Positions 38,669 to 48,177 are shown, numbered from the stretch's first letter. The stretch: DNA of 64,000 nucleotides from Ancylobacter rudongensis (GCF_900100155.1 NZ_FMTP01000001.1:372001-436000); one strand, 5' to 3'. Numbers and translations are program-made. Notes: generated from the letters alone by a model not told the origin.

Positions 38669-38757
38669 ATCCTTCGAGGCCCGGCCTCCAGCCGGGCGCC
38701 TCAGGATGACGTAGCGCTCGGCGGACCCATCGTCATGCTGAGGTGCCGGCCTCGAAG
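38669..38757. repeat. Composite palindromic repeat
   Basis: ATCCTTCGAGGC...GCGCCTCAGGATGACG followed by CGTCATGCTGAGG...CCTCGAAG forms a large inverted repeat of two half-hairpins. It is a relative of the element at 25528-25624 with the same order of blocks. It lies between two minus-strand genes. Confidence 0.75.
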
Positions 38758-38769
38758 CACGCAGCCGGC

Positions 38770-39597
38770 CTACTGCGTCAGCTTGCTGGCGAACACGCCG
38801 ATGGTGCGGGCATAGACCTCCGCCTTGTTCCAGCCGAGCAGCGCCTGATAGTTCGGCTCGCCCGGGCCCCAGCCGGCACCGGGGCGCCAGCCATAGCCGC
38901 GCAGATAATTGGCGGTGGAGGCCAGCACGTCCGGCGCGCTGCGCACGAGGTCGGCGCGGCCGTCGCCGTCGAAATCGACCGCGAACTTGACATAGGAGGA
39001 GGCGAGGAACTGGGTCTGGCCGATCTCCCCGGCCCAGGCGCCGCGCATCTCGTCGAGGGTGAGGTCGCCATGCTGGTAGATGCGGAGCGCGTCGAGCAGC
39101 TGGGCGGTGAAGAAGGCGTTGCGCCGGCAGTCATAGGAAAGGGTGGCGAGCGAGCGCATCACCGACATCTTGCCCTGGTTGACGCCGTAATCGGTCTCCA
39201 GCCCCCAGATCGCCACCACCACCTCGCCCGGCACGCCATAGCGCTGCTCGATGCGGGCCAGCGTCGAGGCATATTGCTGGAGCTTCTGCTTGCCCTTGGC
39301 GATGCGGCCGGCGCTGATGCGGTTGGCGGCGAACTGCTCGAAGCTCATCTTGAAGTGCTTCTGGTTGCGGTCGAGCCGGATCACCGTGGTGTCGTAGGTC
39401 ACGCCGTCGAGCGCCCGCAGCGCCTGGGGCGAAATGCCCTGCGCCTGCGCCTCGCGCTTGAAGGCCGGCAGCCAGGCGGCAAAGCCCGAGGCGTCATTGC
39501 CGCAGGTCGCGGCCAGCGCCGGCGACAGCCCGAGGGAAAGCAGGCAGAGCGCCGCCAGCCCCCCGCGCCAATAATGCCTGAACATGCCTGCGCTCAT
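38770..39597 (-). CDS. Lytic murein transglycosylase, MltB type, without binding domain
   Basis: A 275-residue periplasmic transglycosylase of the SLT_2 family. Signal peptide to about ALA (residue 29). The catalytic Glu is in VVAIWGLETDYGVN (Glu134), with GEIGQTQFLASSYVKFAVDFDGDGRADL the groove and calcium-loop-like region. Compared with the copy at 1730-2962 it lacks the C-terminal peptidoglycan-binding domain. The ATG at 39597 has GAGGGGG six bases upstream and was preferred over the longest start at 39660. Confidence 0.9.
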   Translation of the reverse strand: MSAGMFRHYWRGGLAALCLLSLGLSPALAATCGNDASGFAAWLPAFKREAQAQGISPQALRALDGVTYDTTVIRLDRNQKHFKMSFEQFAANRISAGRIAKGKQKLQQYASTLARIEQRYGVPGEVVVAIWGLETDYGVNQGKMSVMRSLATLSYDCRRNAFFTAQLLDALRIYQHGDLTLDEMRGAWAGEIGQTQFLASSYVKFAVDFDGDGRADLVRSAPDVLASTANYLRGYGWRPGAGWGPGEPNYQALLGWNKAEVYARTIGVFASKLTQ

Positions 39598-39681
39598 TTT
39601 CGCCCCCTCGCGGTTCGCCTGCGGCCAGCATGACGCAGCCGGATGAACGGGTCGTTTCACCTTGGCGTCAACGGGCGTGCC

Positions 39682-40425
39682 TTAGATGCCGATCCGCCCG
39701 AAGCCCGGCAGCTTGATCCCCGGCCGGCGCAGGTCGAGCCCGGCGACGGCGCCGAGCAGGTTGAACTCGATGCCTTCCACCCAGGCGACGGTGAGGCCGA
39801 GATAGCCGTCCAGCGACACACGTACCCCGGTGCGCGAGGGGGCGAGGCCGAACCAGTCGCCATCGACCGGATAGTCCTTGCCGATCGCGGTCGGGGGCAG
39901 GGTGACGGCCAGTTCCGGCACCTGCCCGATCACATGGGCAATGAAGCTGTTGGAGTTCGGCCCCGGCCAGACAGTGTAGTCGCCGGCGTCGCCATAGGGG
40001 TAGGACTTGATCGCCGCCCGCAGCTTCGGGATCAGCCGCTCGGCCTCCGCGCCGGTAGCCTCGAAGACGATTTCCGGGTCGTTGCCATACCAGCGCCCGT
40101 CCGGCGCATAGCCATTGTGGCGGATCGGGCGGCCCCAGCCGACCTTGTCATAGCGCTCATAGGCGCCCGCGCCCGGCCCCTTGAAGACGAGCCAGCTATG
40201 CACCGCGAAGATGCCGCGCCAGCGCCCGACCCGGGCGGCGTAGATGCGGACCATGGCCTGCGGATGGGCATCGGCCGCCGGCAGCGTGCCGGTGCTCGAC
40301 CAGTCGGCGGTGCCCCAGCTGCGCGACCAGTCGGCCGTCTGCCACTGCACCAGCGCATGGGCGCCGAGCGGCAGGAGGAAGAGCAGAACGAACAGAATGA
40401 GGGTGAGGCGGAGGGCCGTGAGCAT
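39682..40425 (-). CDS. DUF3750 protein
   Basis: A 247-residue membrane-anchored protein with one N-terminal hydrophobic helix (LRLTLILFVLLFLLPLGAHAL) and a DUF3750 domain: VRIYAARVGRWRGIFAVHSWLVFKG, HNGYAPDGRWYGNDPEIVFEATG and VWPGPNSNSFIAHVIGQVPEL. The HSW...NSNSF arrangement recalls a papain-like amidase fold, but that is a guess. No function is known. It is co-oriented with the transglycosylase downstream and diverges from the malonyl-CoA decarboxylase gene. Confidence 0.82.
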   Translation of the reverse strand: MLTALRLTLILFVLLFLLPLGAHALVQWQTADWSRSWGTADWSSTGTLPAADAHPQAMVRIYAARVGRWRGIFAVHSWLVFKGPGAGAYERYDKVGWGRPIRHNGYAPDGRWYGNDPEIVFEATGAEAERLIPKLRAAIKSYPYGDAGDYTVWPGPNSNSFIAHVIGQVPELAVTLPPTAIGKDYPVDGDWFGLAPSRTGVRVSLDGYLGLTVAWVEGIEFNLLGAVAGLDLRRPGIKLPGFGRIGI

Positions 40426-40597
40426 TGGCGCCGAACATGCCCATCAAGGCATGGAATTTAAAGGCCCGGCGCCGCCTGCGCGCGAAAACGTGTCCGGGCG
40501 AGGGGGCCACCGCCCGTCCCGCTTCGGCATGTCGTGTCTTGCGCCCGTCGCCCGGCGAGGGTCAGATGGCGCGGTGAACCTACGCGACGAGGGCCGG

Positions 40598-41980
40598 ATG
40601 GACGGCGGAACCAGCTTCTTCGGCGACCTGCTCGGCACCATTGCCGAGCGTGGCCGCTCGCTGCTCGATCTCGGGCGGGAACGGCGCCCCGCCGGCGAGG
40701 CGCGGGCGGCGAGCGTCGCGCTGCTGTGCGAGCGCCTGCTTTCGGGGCAGGGGGAGGCCTCCGGCATCGCGCTGGCGCAGGAGATCCTGGCCGCCTATGC
40801 CGGGCTGCGCACCGGCGGCCGCATCGCCTTCTTCGAGACGCTGGCCACCGATTTCGGGCCCGACGCCGCCCGGCTGGAGGCGGCGCTGGCCGCCCATCAG
40901 GCCGCGCCGAGCGGTCGCAGCGTGGCGGAACTGCATGCGGCGAGCGAGCCGCGCCGGCAGGAACTGATCCGCCGTTTCAACCTCGCCCCGGGCGCCACCG
41001 CCCGGCTGGTGGCGATGCGCGCCGACCTCATCGGCGTGCTTCCCCGCCGCCGCGATCTCACTGAGGTCGACCGCGACTTCACCCATCTCTTCGCTTCCTG
41101 GTTCAATCGGGGGTTTCTCGTGCTGCGCCGGATCGACTGGTCGACGCCCGCCAATGTGCTGGAAAAAATCATCCGCTATGAGGCGGTGCATGAAATCCGC
41201 GACTGGAACGATCTGCGCGCCCGCGTCGATTCGCCGGACCGGCGCTGCTACGCCTTCTTCCACCCGGCGCTGGTCGACGAACCGCTGATCTTCGTCGAGG
41301 TGGCGCTGACCCGCGAGGCGCCGGCCGCCATCGCCCCCATTCTCGACGCAAACCGCACGCCGCTGGCACCGGAGACGGCGCGCACCGCCGTGTTCTATTC
41401 GATCTCCAACTGCCAGACCGGGCTCGGCGGGGTGAGCTTCGGCAATTTCCTCATCAAGCAGGTGGTGGCGGAAATCTCCCGCGAATTGCCCAATCTGAAG
41501 GAGTTCGTGACGCTCTCTCCGGTGCCCGGCTTCCGCGCCTGGGTGGAGGCTGAGATGGCCGATCCGGCCTCCACGGTGCTGACGCCGGCCGACCGCGCCG
41601 CGATTGCCACCCTTGCCGGCAGCGCGGCGCCGGACGAGGCGGCGAGGGCGGCGCTGCGTCCCGTCATCGAAGCGCTGGCCGCGCATTATTTCCTGATCGC
41701 ACGCTCCGCCAAGGGCAAGCCGATCGACCCGGTGGCGCGCTTCCATCTCGGCAATGGCGCAAGGCTGGAGCGCATCAACCCGTTCGGCGACCTGTCAACG
41801 CGCGGCATGGCGCAGGCCTTCGGGCTGATGGTGAATTACCGCTATCTCACCGAGGACATCGAGAAGAACCACGAGGCGTTCTTCGACCGCGGCACCATTG
41901 TGGCGGCGCCCCAGGTGCGCAAGCTCGTGCGCGCCGACGACCAGCCGAAGCTGCCGGTCATGCGCGAAGCGGCGGGGTAG
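40598..41980 (+). CDS. Malonyl-CoA decarboxylase
   Basis: A 460-residue enzyme converting malonyl-CoA to acetyl-CoA and CO2. The helical N-terminal domain (about 20-160) and the catalytic acetyltransferase-like domain (from about 165) are both present: FLVLRRIDWSTPANVLEKII, RRCYAFFHPALVDEPLIFVEVAL, SISNCQTGLGGVSFGNFLIKQV and PVARFHLGNGARLERIN. No malonyl-CoA synthetase (matB) or malonate transporter is beside it. ATG at 40598 follows GAGGG; a GTG at 40574 in the same frame is also possible. A cfa gene follows in the same direction after 102 bases. Confidence 0.92.
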   Translation: MDGGTSFFGDLLGTIAERGRSLLDLGRERRPAGEARAASVALLCERLLSGQGEASGIALAQEILAAYAGLRTGGRIAFFETLATDFGPDAARLEAALAAHQAAPSGRSVAELHAASEPRRQELIRRFNLAPGATARLVAMRADLIGVLPRRRDLTEVDRDFTHLFASWFNRGFLVLRRIDWSTPANVLEKIIRYEAVHEIRDWNDLRARVDSPDRRCYAFFHPALVDEPLIFVEVALTREAPAAIAPILDANRTPLAPETARTAVFYSISNCQTGLGGVSFGNFLIKQVVAEISRELPNLKEFVTLSPVPGFRAWVEAEMADPASTVLTPADRAAIATLAGSAAPDEAARAALRPVIEALAAHYFLIARSAKGKPIDPVARFHLGNGARLERINPFGDLSTRGMAQAFGLMVNYRYLTEDIEKNHEAFFDRGTIVAAPQVRKLVRADDQPKLPVMREAAG

Positions 41981-42082
41981 CGGGATACGCAAACGCCTCC
42001 CGCCTGCCCTTGACAGGGCGGCCGGCCTTATGCCCGATGCCCGCGAGGGTCCGGGGGCGGGTCCGGGATCCGGAGTGCGTGC

Positions 42083-43309
42083 ATGCGTTTTCTACCCCAT
42101 CTCCTGAAGCGCTTCATTCATAAGGGCCGGTTGACCGTCATCGAGCCGAACGGCACGCGCAGCGTCTTCGGCAGCGGGCAGGACGGCCCCGACGTGGTGA
42201 TCCGCCTGAACGACGAGAAGCTCGACCGCGAGCTGTTCTTCAATCCCGAGCTGGTGTCGGCCGAGGCCTATATGGATGGCCGGCTCACCTTCGAGGACGG
42301 CTCGACCGTCTATGACTTTCTCTCGCTTTTCTCGGTCAACCGTCGCGGCCTCGCCTCGCATCCGGTGCAGCAGGCGCTGCGGCGCTCCTGGCGGGCGCTA
42401 AAGCGCTGGCACCAGTCGAACCCGCTCGGCAAGGCGGCGTCCAACGCCCAGAGCCATTACGACCATCCGCCCGAATTCTACCGGCTCTGGCTGGATTCGC
42501 GGATGATCTATTCCTGCGCCTATTTCCCCACCCCCGAGGCCTCGCTGGAGGAGGCGCAGGAAGCCAAGCTGCGCCACATCGCTGCCAAGCTGAAGCTGGA
42601 GCCGGGGATGAAGGTGGCGGAGATCGGCTCGGGCTGGGGCGCTCTCGCCATCTATCTCGCCCAGCTCGGCGTGCATGTCACCGCCATCAACGTCGCCACC
42701 GAGCAGCTGGCCGAATCGAAGAAGCGGGCGGAAGCGGCCGGCGTCGCCGACCGCATCACCTTCTTCGAGCGCGACTACCGCGACCTGACCGGCAGCTTCG
42801 ACCGCATCGTTTCCGTCGGCATGATGGAGCATGTCGGCGTCAATCATTTCGACGAGTATTTTGGCACCATCAAGCGCCTGCTCGCGCCCGGCGGCTTCGC
42901 CATGATCCACGCCATCGGCCGCATGTCGCCGCCCGGCACCACGGCGCCCTTCATCCGCAAATACATCTTCCCCGGCGGCTATGTGCCGGCCATGTCGGAA
43001 GTGTTCACCTCGCTGGAGCGGGTCGGGCTGTGGACCGCCGACTGCGAGATCCTGCGCCTGCACTATTACTGGACCATTCGCCACTGGCGCCTGAACTTCG
43101 AGGCCAAGCGCGGCGAGGTGGTCGCCATGATGGGCGAGCGCTTCGCCCGCATGTGGGAGTTCTATCTGGTGGCGGTGGAACTCGGCTTCCTCAATGGCTC
43201 GAACATGGTGTTCCAGCTGCTGCTGTCCAATCAGCGCGACGACGTGCCTGTTATCCGCGACTTCATCGTCGATGACGAAAGGGCGCTGGCGGCGCGCCCC
43301 GTTCAGTAG
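42083..43309 (+). CDS. cfa: Cyclopropane-fatty-acyl-phospholipid synthase
   Basis: A 408-residue SAM-dependent enzyme adding a methylene group to unsaturated membrane phospholipid chains. The N-terminal lipid-binding domain (1-110) precedes a methyltransferase domain with motif I VAEIGSGWGALAIYLA at about 174-189. QSHYDHPPEFYRLWLDSRMIYSCAYF and IVSVGMMEHVG are family hallmarks. The bicarbonate-site region (LHYYWTIRHW) is present. It is not FAD-dependent Fad-type. The downstream gene converges. Confidence 0.93.
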   Translation: MRFLPHLLKRFIHKGRLTVIEPNGTRSVFGSGQDGPDVVIRLNDEKLDRELFFNPELVSAEAYMDGRLTFEDGSTVYDFLSLFSVNRRGLASHPVQQALRRSWRALKRWHQSNPLGKAASNAQSHYDHPPEFYRLWLDSRMIYSCAYFPTPEASLEEAQEAKLRHIAAKLKLEPGMKVAEIGSGWGALAIYLAQLGVHVTAINVATEQLAESKKRAEAAGVADRITFFERDYRDLTGSFDRIVSVGMMEHVGVNHFDEYFGTIKRLLAPGGFAMIHAIGRMSPPGTTAPFIRKYIFPGGYVPAMSEVFTSLERVGLWTADCEILRLHYYWTIRHWRLNFEAKRGEVVAMMGERFARMWEFYLVAVELGFLNGSNMVFQLLLSNQRDDVPVIRDFIVDDERALAARPVQ

Positions 43310-43349
43310 CTCCCCGTTCAGGAGCGCACCGCTTCAGTAGCTCTGGGGT

Positions 43350-44639
43350 TCAGTAGCTCTTGAGCCCGTCCCGGCTCAGCACCGCCAGTGCGGTGCCCCG
43401 GCCTTCCAAAGCTATGTCGCCCTCCAGCGCGCCGCAGCGCACCCGCTTCGTGCTGCGGGCGGTCTCGTCCTGCCAGGGGTCGATCGCCATCACCACGCAG
43501 GAGCCGTCGTCCAGTTCGACGGTGCGGACCAGCGGCTGGCGCTCGCGCCAGGCGACATTGGCCGGGGTGTCGATGACGAGCCGGCCACGCCCGATCTTGT
43601 CCGACAGCGCCGCCACGCGCTGCAGCGAGCGGACATAGCGCGGGAGCTGCGCATAGGGCGGGCGCGCGGTCTTCAGTTGCGGTTCCCATCCCCACAGCAC
43701 CACGCCCTTGGCGCCGCTGAAATAGGGAATGATCGCCATCGCCTCGGCGAGATAGCCGGGCACTTCCTTCCCGCTCATCTCCGCATTTGAAATGTGGAAC
43801 AGCATCCACTCATAGGCATAGACCGGCCGGTCGCCGAAGGGGCGGGTCCTCAGATAGTTCTCCTCGACATTGGCCGCCATGTAGAAGACCGAGTCAGGCT
43901 TGTCGTAGAACAGGTATATGCTGGAAATATAGAAATCGACATGGGGGTCGATATACTCCCAGAGCTGGGCATCGGTACGGTGCGAGCCGTCGATCTGCGC
44001 CGCATCCTTGCCGGCGACGCCCCAATAGTCGCGCCGGAACGGCTGCGGGCCGTAGAGTCCGACCACGGCGCCGGGGTAGCGCTCCTTGGTCCAAAGCAGC
44101 GGCAGCCAGAACCATTCCGCCCATTTCTTGTAATAGGCCTGCTCGAACGCCGCCAGCGAGGTCGCGCCGGAGGCGAGACGGGCCGCGGTGTCCCCATGCG
44201 CCTTCTCGATGTTCTCGACGAAGGGGAATTCGATGTCCTGGACGTAGATTCCGCTGGGCTTGCCGTGCTCGATGGCGCGGCGCACCACCAGCTCGAAATT
44301 GGGCGGCATGTCCCAGGGGTTGGCGCTCGGCCCGTCCTTGGGCGGTCTGATGTCGCGGCGCGGCTTGCCCCAATAGTCGGAATAGGTGTTGACCAGCGTG
44401 ACCGGCTCGAAGCCGCGCGCATAGGCCTGGCGGGCATTTTGGCCACCCGATCCGTCGCCGACATTCCAGAACGCCTTCAGCCCGCCCTTCATCTCGAAGC
44501 GGGGGATGTCCGCCCAGCGGAGCGTCTCGCCGCCCGGCTGCTGGCTGAAGGCGGGGCCGGGCGACAGCACGGCGAGCGCCGGGGCGAGCAGGAGCGCGAG
44601 CAACGCGGCCGCGCCGCGGCCAGTCCGGGGGATCGTCAT
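43350..44639 (-). CDS. Secreted TIM-barrel-like protein resembling GH56 hyaluronidases
   Basis: A 429-residue exported protein (signal peptide ARGAAALLALLLAPALAVLS region, cut near FSQQ) of unknown function. The order of conserved features recalls the hyaluronidase GH56 barrel: an acidic strand end VQDIEFPFVENIEKA, then KKWAEWFWLPLLWTKERYPG, YPGAVVGLYGPQPFRRDYWG, VDFYISSIYLFYDKPDS, RPVYAYEWMLFHISNAEM and GAKGVVLWGWEP. These are resemblances from memory, not a computed match. The C-terminal part (about 340-429) looks like a small beta domain. ATG 44639 was chosen because it begins at the signal peptide with GGAGA upstream. It diverges from the phytochrome gene. Confidence 0.6.
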   Translation of the reverse strand: MTIPRTGRGAAALLALLLAPALAVLSPGPAFSQQPGGETLRWADIPRFEMKGGLKAFWNVGDGSGGQNARQAYARGFEPVTLVNTYSDYWGKPRRDIRPPKDGPSANPWDMPPNFELVVRRAIEHGKPSGIYVQDIEFPFVENIEKAHGDTAARLASGATSLAAFEQAYYKKWAEWFWLPLLWTKERYPGAVVGLYGPQPFRRDYWGVAGKDAAQIDGSHRTDAQLWEYIDPHVDFYISSIYLFYDKPDSVFYMAANVEENYLRTRPFGDRPVYAYEWMLFHISNAEMSGKEVPGYLAEAMAIIPYFSGAKGVVLWGWEPQLKTARPPYAQLPRYVRSLQRVAALSDKIGRGRLVIDTPANVAWRERQPLVRTVELDDGSCVVMAIDPWQDETARSTKRVRCGALEGDIALEGRGTALAVLSRDGLKSY

Positions 44640-44954
44640 CGGCTTCTCCGTCGCCACCTCGTCGAGAGAATTCATACGGCAAATCGAGCCATTTGATGAT
44701 CGGCCCATCGCGCGTCCCGGTGAGGCACCCGGGCCGCGCCGCCGCGTGAAGCGGGAACCCGGGCGGGGGGATCGCGTTCTTCGTAGCTACTGACCGCGAG
44801 TGAAAGCCAAAAAGTTCCCTCATGTTGAGCGCCTTGTGTCGTCCGTCGTCGCGCCCGCCGCTTTGTCGCATCTGCCCGGCGTCGCGGGCTGAAGGTTTCC
44901 CCCTCGCTTCCGGCCCCTGTGGCGCGGCCGCGCGCGCCGAGGACGGGGGCGATC

Positions 44955-47510
44955 ATGTCGTTGGGTGAGCGAGTCGATCTGAGCAATTGCGATCGCGAGC
45001 CGATCCACGTTCCCGGGAGCGTGCAGTGCCATGGCTGCCTGATCGCCTGCGACCCGCAGGGCGGCGTCGTGCAGCGCCATTCCAGCAACGCGCCCGAGAT
45101 GCTCGGCCTGCCGGAAACGCTGATTGGCCGCGACCTCGCCGACCTGCTCGGCGACGGCGCCGCCGGGCGAATCCGCGAGGCGCTGGCGCGGGGGTCCGAT
45201 CCGTCCTCGCCGGCTCTGCTGTTCGGTGTCGAACTGGCCTCCGGCGATCGTTTCGACGTCTCGGCCCATGTCTTCAAAGGCGTTGGCGTGCTCGAATTCG
45301 AGGCCGCCTCGGCGGAGGATGGGCCGGCGCTGGACCTGGCCCGCTCGATGTTCGCCCATGTGCGCGGCGAGAAGGACGTCGACAAGCTGCTCCGGCACTC
45401 GACACGGCTGCTCCGCAGCCTGCTCGGCTATGACCGCGTGATGATCTACCAGTTCGCCCATGACGGGGCCGGGCAGGTGGTCAGCGAGGACCGGCGCGAG
45501 GGTCTGGAGAGCTTCCTGCACCAGTGGTTCCCGGCCAGCGACATTCCCCAGCAGGCGCGCAGCCTCTATGTCCGCAACATTGTCCGCGTCATCGGCGACG
45601 CCAATGGCGAGCGCTGCCCGCTGGTGCCGGAGGAGACCCCGCTCGACGACCCGCTGGACCTGTCCTTCGCCCATCTGCGCTCGGTATCGCCGATCCATCT
45701 GGAATATCTGCGCAATATGGGGGTGGCGGCCTCGATGTCGATTTCCGTCATCGTCGACGGCCAGCTCTGGGGGCTGGTGGCCTGCCATCACTATGCGCCG
45801 CGCGTGCTGCCGATGTCGGAGCGCGTGGCGGCGGAGATGTTCGGTGCCTTCTTCGCGCTGCATCTGCAGGCGCTGAAGCAGAAGCGCACGCTCGACGTCG
45901 CCACCACGGCGCGCCGCGCGCTCGACCGGGTGCTGCGCCTGGCCTCGCAGGACGAGGATATCGGCGAGCTGCTGCGCAGCAACCTGCCCGACTTCGCCAA
46001 GCTGATGCCCTGCGACGGCATCGGCCTCTGGCTCGGCGGCCAGTGGAGCGCGGAAGGATCGGTGCCGCCGGCGGCTGACATACCGGGGCTGGCGACGTTC
46101 ATTGGCGACCAGGCTGCCGGCAAGGTGTGGGCGAGCCATGAGCTGTCCCGCGAATGGCCGGGCGCGGAAGCGTTCTGCGCCGAGGCATCAGGCGTGCTGG
46201 CGCTGCCGCTGTCGCAGCTGCCGCGCGACTACCTGCTCTTCTTCCGCAAGGAGATCGTGCATACGCTCGACTGGGCGGGAAGGCCGGAGAAGGTCTATGA
46301 AACCGGGCCGTTCGGCGACCGGCTGACGCCGCGCAAGAGCTTCGCCATCTGGAAGGAGACGGTCAGCGGCACGGCGAGCCCCTGGACCGAGGCCGACCGG
46401 GAGATCGCCGAGGCGGCCCGCTCGACGCTGGTGGAAATCGTGCTGCGCCACAACGAGCTGATGGCCGACGAGCGCGGCAAGGCCGATACGCGCCAGCGCC
46501 TGCTGAATGAGGAACTGAACCACCGGGTGAAGAACATCCTCGCGGTGATCAAGTCGCTGGTCGAGCACTCGCTGCAGGATGGGCGCAGCACGCAGGATTA
46601 TGTCGACAGCCTGCGCGGCCGGGTGCAGGCGCTGGCCATCGCCCATGACCAGGTGGTGCGCGGGGCCGGCGGCGGCGCGCTGGGCGATCTGCTGCGGGCC
46701 GAACTCTCGCCCTATGGCGGGGCGGAAAAGCAGGTGTCGCAGGCCGGTCCGCCGGTCTGGCTCGACGCGCGCGCCTTCTCCGTCATGGCGCTGGTGCTGC
46801 ATGAGCTCTCCACCAATGCCGCCAAATATGGCGCGCTCTCGCGCCCCGGCGGGCGCTTGGCGGTGAACTGGGCCATGCTGGCCAATGGCGATTGCGACGT
46901 CGAATGGCGCGAGAGCGGCGGGCCCGAGGTTGCCACCACCGGCCGGCGCGGCTTCGGCATGGTGCTGATCGAGCGCAGCGTTCCCTATGATCTCGGCGGC
47001 AGCAGCCGCCTGGAATTCGCCCCGGGCGGGCTGGTGGCGCATATCCGCCTGCCGGCGCGCCATGTGTCGGCGGCGCCGGTCGGCGAGGGGGGCGACGACG
47101 GGGCGGCCCTCGCAGCGGATGAGCCGGCCCGTCCACTGTCCGAGCTGGGCGTGCTGCTGGTCGAGGACCAGATGCTCATCGCCATGGATGTGGAGACGAT
47201 GTTCAACGATGCCGGCATCGAGAATGTGGTGACGGCGCCCTCGTCCGCCGAGGCGCTGCGCCGGCTGCAGGACTTCACCCCGGATGTGGCGGTGCTCGAC
47301 GTCAATCTCGGGGCCGGCACCTCGGCGCCGGTGGCGCAGGAGCTGCAGCGGCTGGGCGTGCCCTTCATCTTCGCCACCGGCTATGGCGACCGCTCGATGA
47401 TCCCGGCAGGGTGCGAGGGGGTGCCGGTACTGCCCAAGCCCTATGAAAGCGAGCCGCTGCTCAAGTCATTGCGCGAGATTTTGGAGGTCCGGCCGCGCCG
47501 CGCGTCCTGA
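44955..47510 (+). CDS. Bacteriophytochrome histidine kinase with C-terminal receiver
   Basis: An 851-residue red/far-red photoreceptor kinase. The N-terminal Cys12 in NCDREPIHVPG matches the biliverdin-binding cysteine of bacteriophytochromes. A PAS-GAF-PHY core follows, with PASDIPQQAR (194-202), SPIHLEYLRNMGV, GLVACHH in GAF and the PHY tongue motif PRKSFAIWKE near 456. The kinase is of the HWE/HisKA_2 type: phospho-acceptor His523 in EELNHRVKN, HELSTNAAKYGAL N-box, RRGFGMVLIE. A receiver domain at about 725-845 has LVEDQ, phospho-acceptor Asp782 (VLDVNLG), ATGYG and PKPYE. No heme oxygenase (bphO) gene is beside it. ATG 44955 was preferred over an in-frame GTG upstream. Confidence 0.93.
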   Translation: MSLGERVDLSNCDREPIHVPGSVQCHGCLIACDPQGGVVQRHSSNAPEMLGLPETLIGRDLADLLGDGAAGRIREALARGSDPSSPALLFGVELASGDRFDVSAHVFKGVGVLEFEAASAEDGPALDLARSMFAHVRGEKDVDKLLRHSTRLLRSLLGYDRVMIYQFAHDGAGQVVSEDRREGLESFLHQWFPASDIPQQARSLYVRNIVRVIGDANGERCPLVPEETPLDDPLDLSFAHLRSVSPIHLEYLRNMGVAASMSISVIVDGQLWGLVACHHYAPRVLPMSERVAAEMFGAFFALHLQALKQKRTLDVATTARRALDRVLRLASQDEDIGELLRSNLPDFAKLMPCDGIGLWLGGQWSAEGSVPPAADIPGLATFIGDQAAGKVWASHELSREWPGAEAFCAEASGVLALPLSQLPRDYLLFFRKEIVHTLDWAGRPEKVYETGPFGDRLTPRKSFAIWKETVSGTASPWTEADREIAEAARSTLVEIVLRHNELMADERGKADTRQRLLNEELNHRVKNILAVIKSLVEHSLQDGRSTQDYVDSLRGRVQALAIAHDQVVRGAGGGALGDLLRAELSPYGGAEKQVSQAGPPVWLDARAFSVMALVLHELSTNAAKYGALSRPGGRLAVNWAMLANGDCDVEWRESGGPEVATTGRRGFGMVLIERSVPYDLGGSSRLEFAPGGLVAHIRLPARHVSAAPVGEGGDDGAALAADEPARPLSELGVLLVEDQMLIAMDVETMFNDAGIENVVTAPSSAEALRRLQDFTPDVAVLDVNLGAGTSAPVAQELQRLGVPFIFATGYGDRSMIPAGCEGVPVLPKPYESEPLLKSLREILEVRPRRAS

Positions 47511-47523
47511 GGGGCTGCGGCGC

Positions 47524-48177
47524 TCAGCTGGCGCGGTCGGTGCCGTAATAGGCAAGGAAGATCCGCACGGCGCGCTCCACCGTTTCCTCGATCTGCGCCG
47601 GCGTGGGCGGTCCATCCACGCCGAAAAGCAGGCCCTTGACGCTGTTGCTCTGGCACAGGTTCAGGAATTCAAAGGCCGCGGCAAGCTCGTCGTCGATACG
47701 CAGACGGCCGAGATCGGCCTGCTGGCGCAGCAGGCTGGCGAGGCGCTGGCCGCCATGGCAGGGGCCGGCATCGAAGAAGGCGCGGCCGACGCGGGGGAAT
47801 TTCTCGGCGATGGCAATGACCATGCGGACCAGCCTGATGTGGTCGGGCTGCACCATCATGGTCATGAAGGACGTACCGATGCGGTGCAGCAGGCTCGCCA
47901 CGTCGTCGATCGAGGGGTCGACCTCGAACAGATGCTCGGCCGAGCGGGCGCGGTCGTTCAGCACCAGCGCCTCGAACAGCTCGTCCTTGCTGCCGAAATA
48001 GACATAGATCGTCGCCTTGGAAACGCTGGCGGCCCTGGCCACCTCGTCCATGCTGGCGCCGTCGAAGCCCTTTTCGAAAAAGACCTTCCGCGCGCCGTCG
48101 ATGATGTCGCGGCGCTTGGCGGATTCAGGCTCGGCGCGCGGCGCGGCGGCGGGCATGTCGGTGTCGGTCATGGTCAT
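47524..48177 (-). CDS. TetR-family repressor
   Basis: A 217-residue regulator with the TetR helix-turn-helix at about 22-70: RRDIIDGARKVFFEKGFDGA, SMDEVARAASVSKATIYVYF and GSKDELFEAL. The C-terminal ligand-binding part contains RVGRAFFDAGPCHGGQRLASLL. It diverges from an EmrAB-like operon; two palindromes in the shared promoter are the likely operators. The inducer is probably a hydrophobic compound exported by the pump. The ATG could be 48177 or 48171. Confidence 0.9.
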   Translation of the reverse strand: MTMTDTDMPAAAPRAEPESAKRRDIIDGARKVFFEKGFDGASMDEVARAASVSKATIYVYFGSKDELFEALVLNDRARSAEHLFEVDPSIDDVASLLHRIGTSFMTMMVQPDHIRLVRMVIAIAEKFPRVGRAFFDAGPCHGGQRLASLLRQQADLGRLRIDDELAAAFEFLNLCQSNSVKGLLFGVDGPPTPAQIEETVERAVRIFLAYYGTDRAS

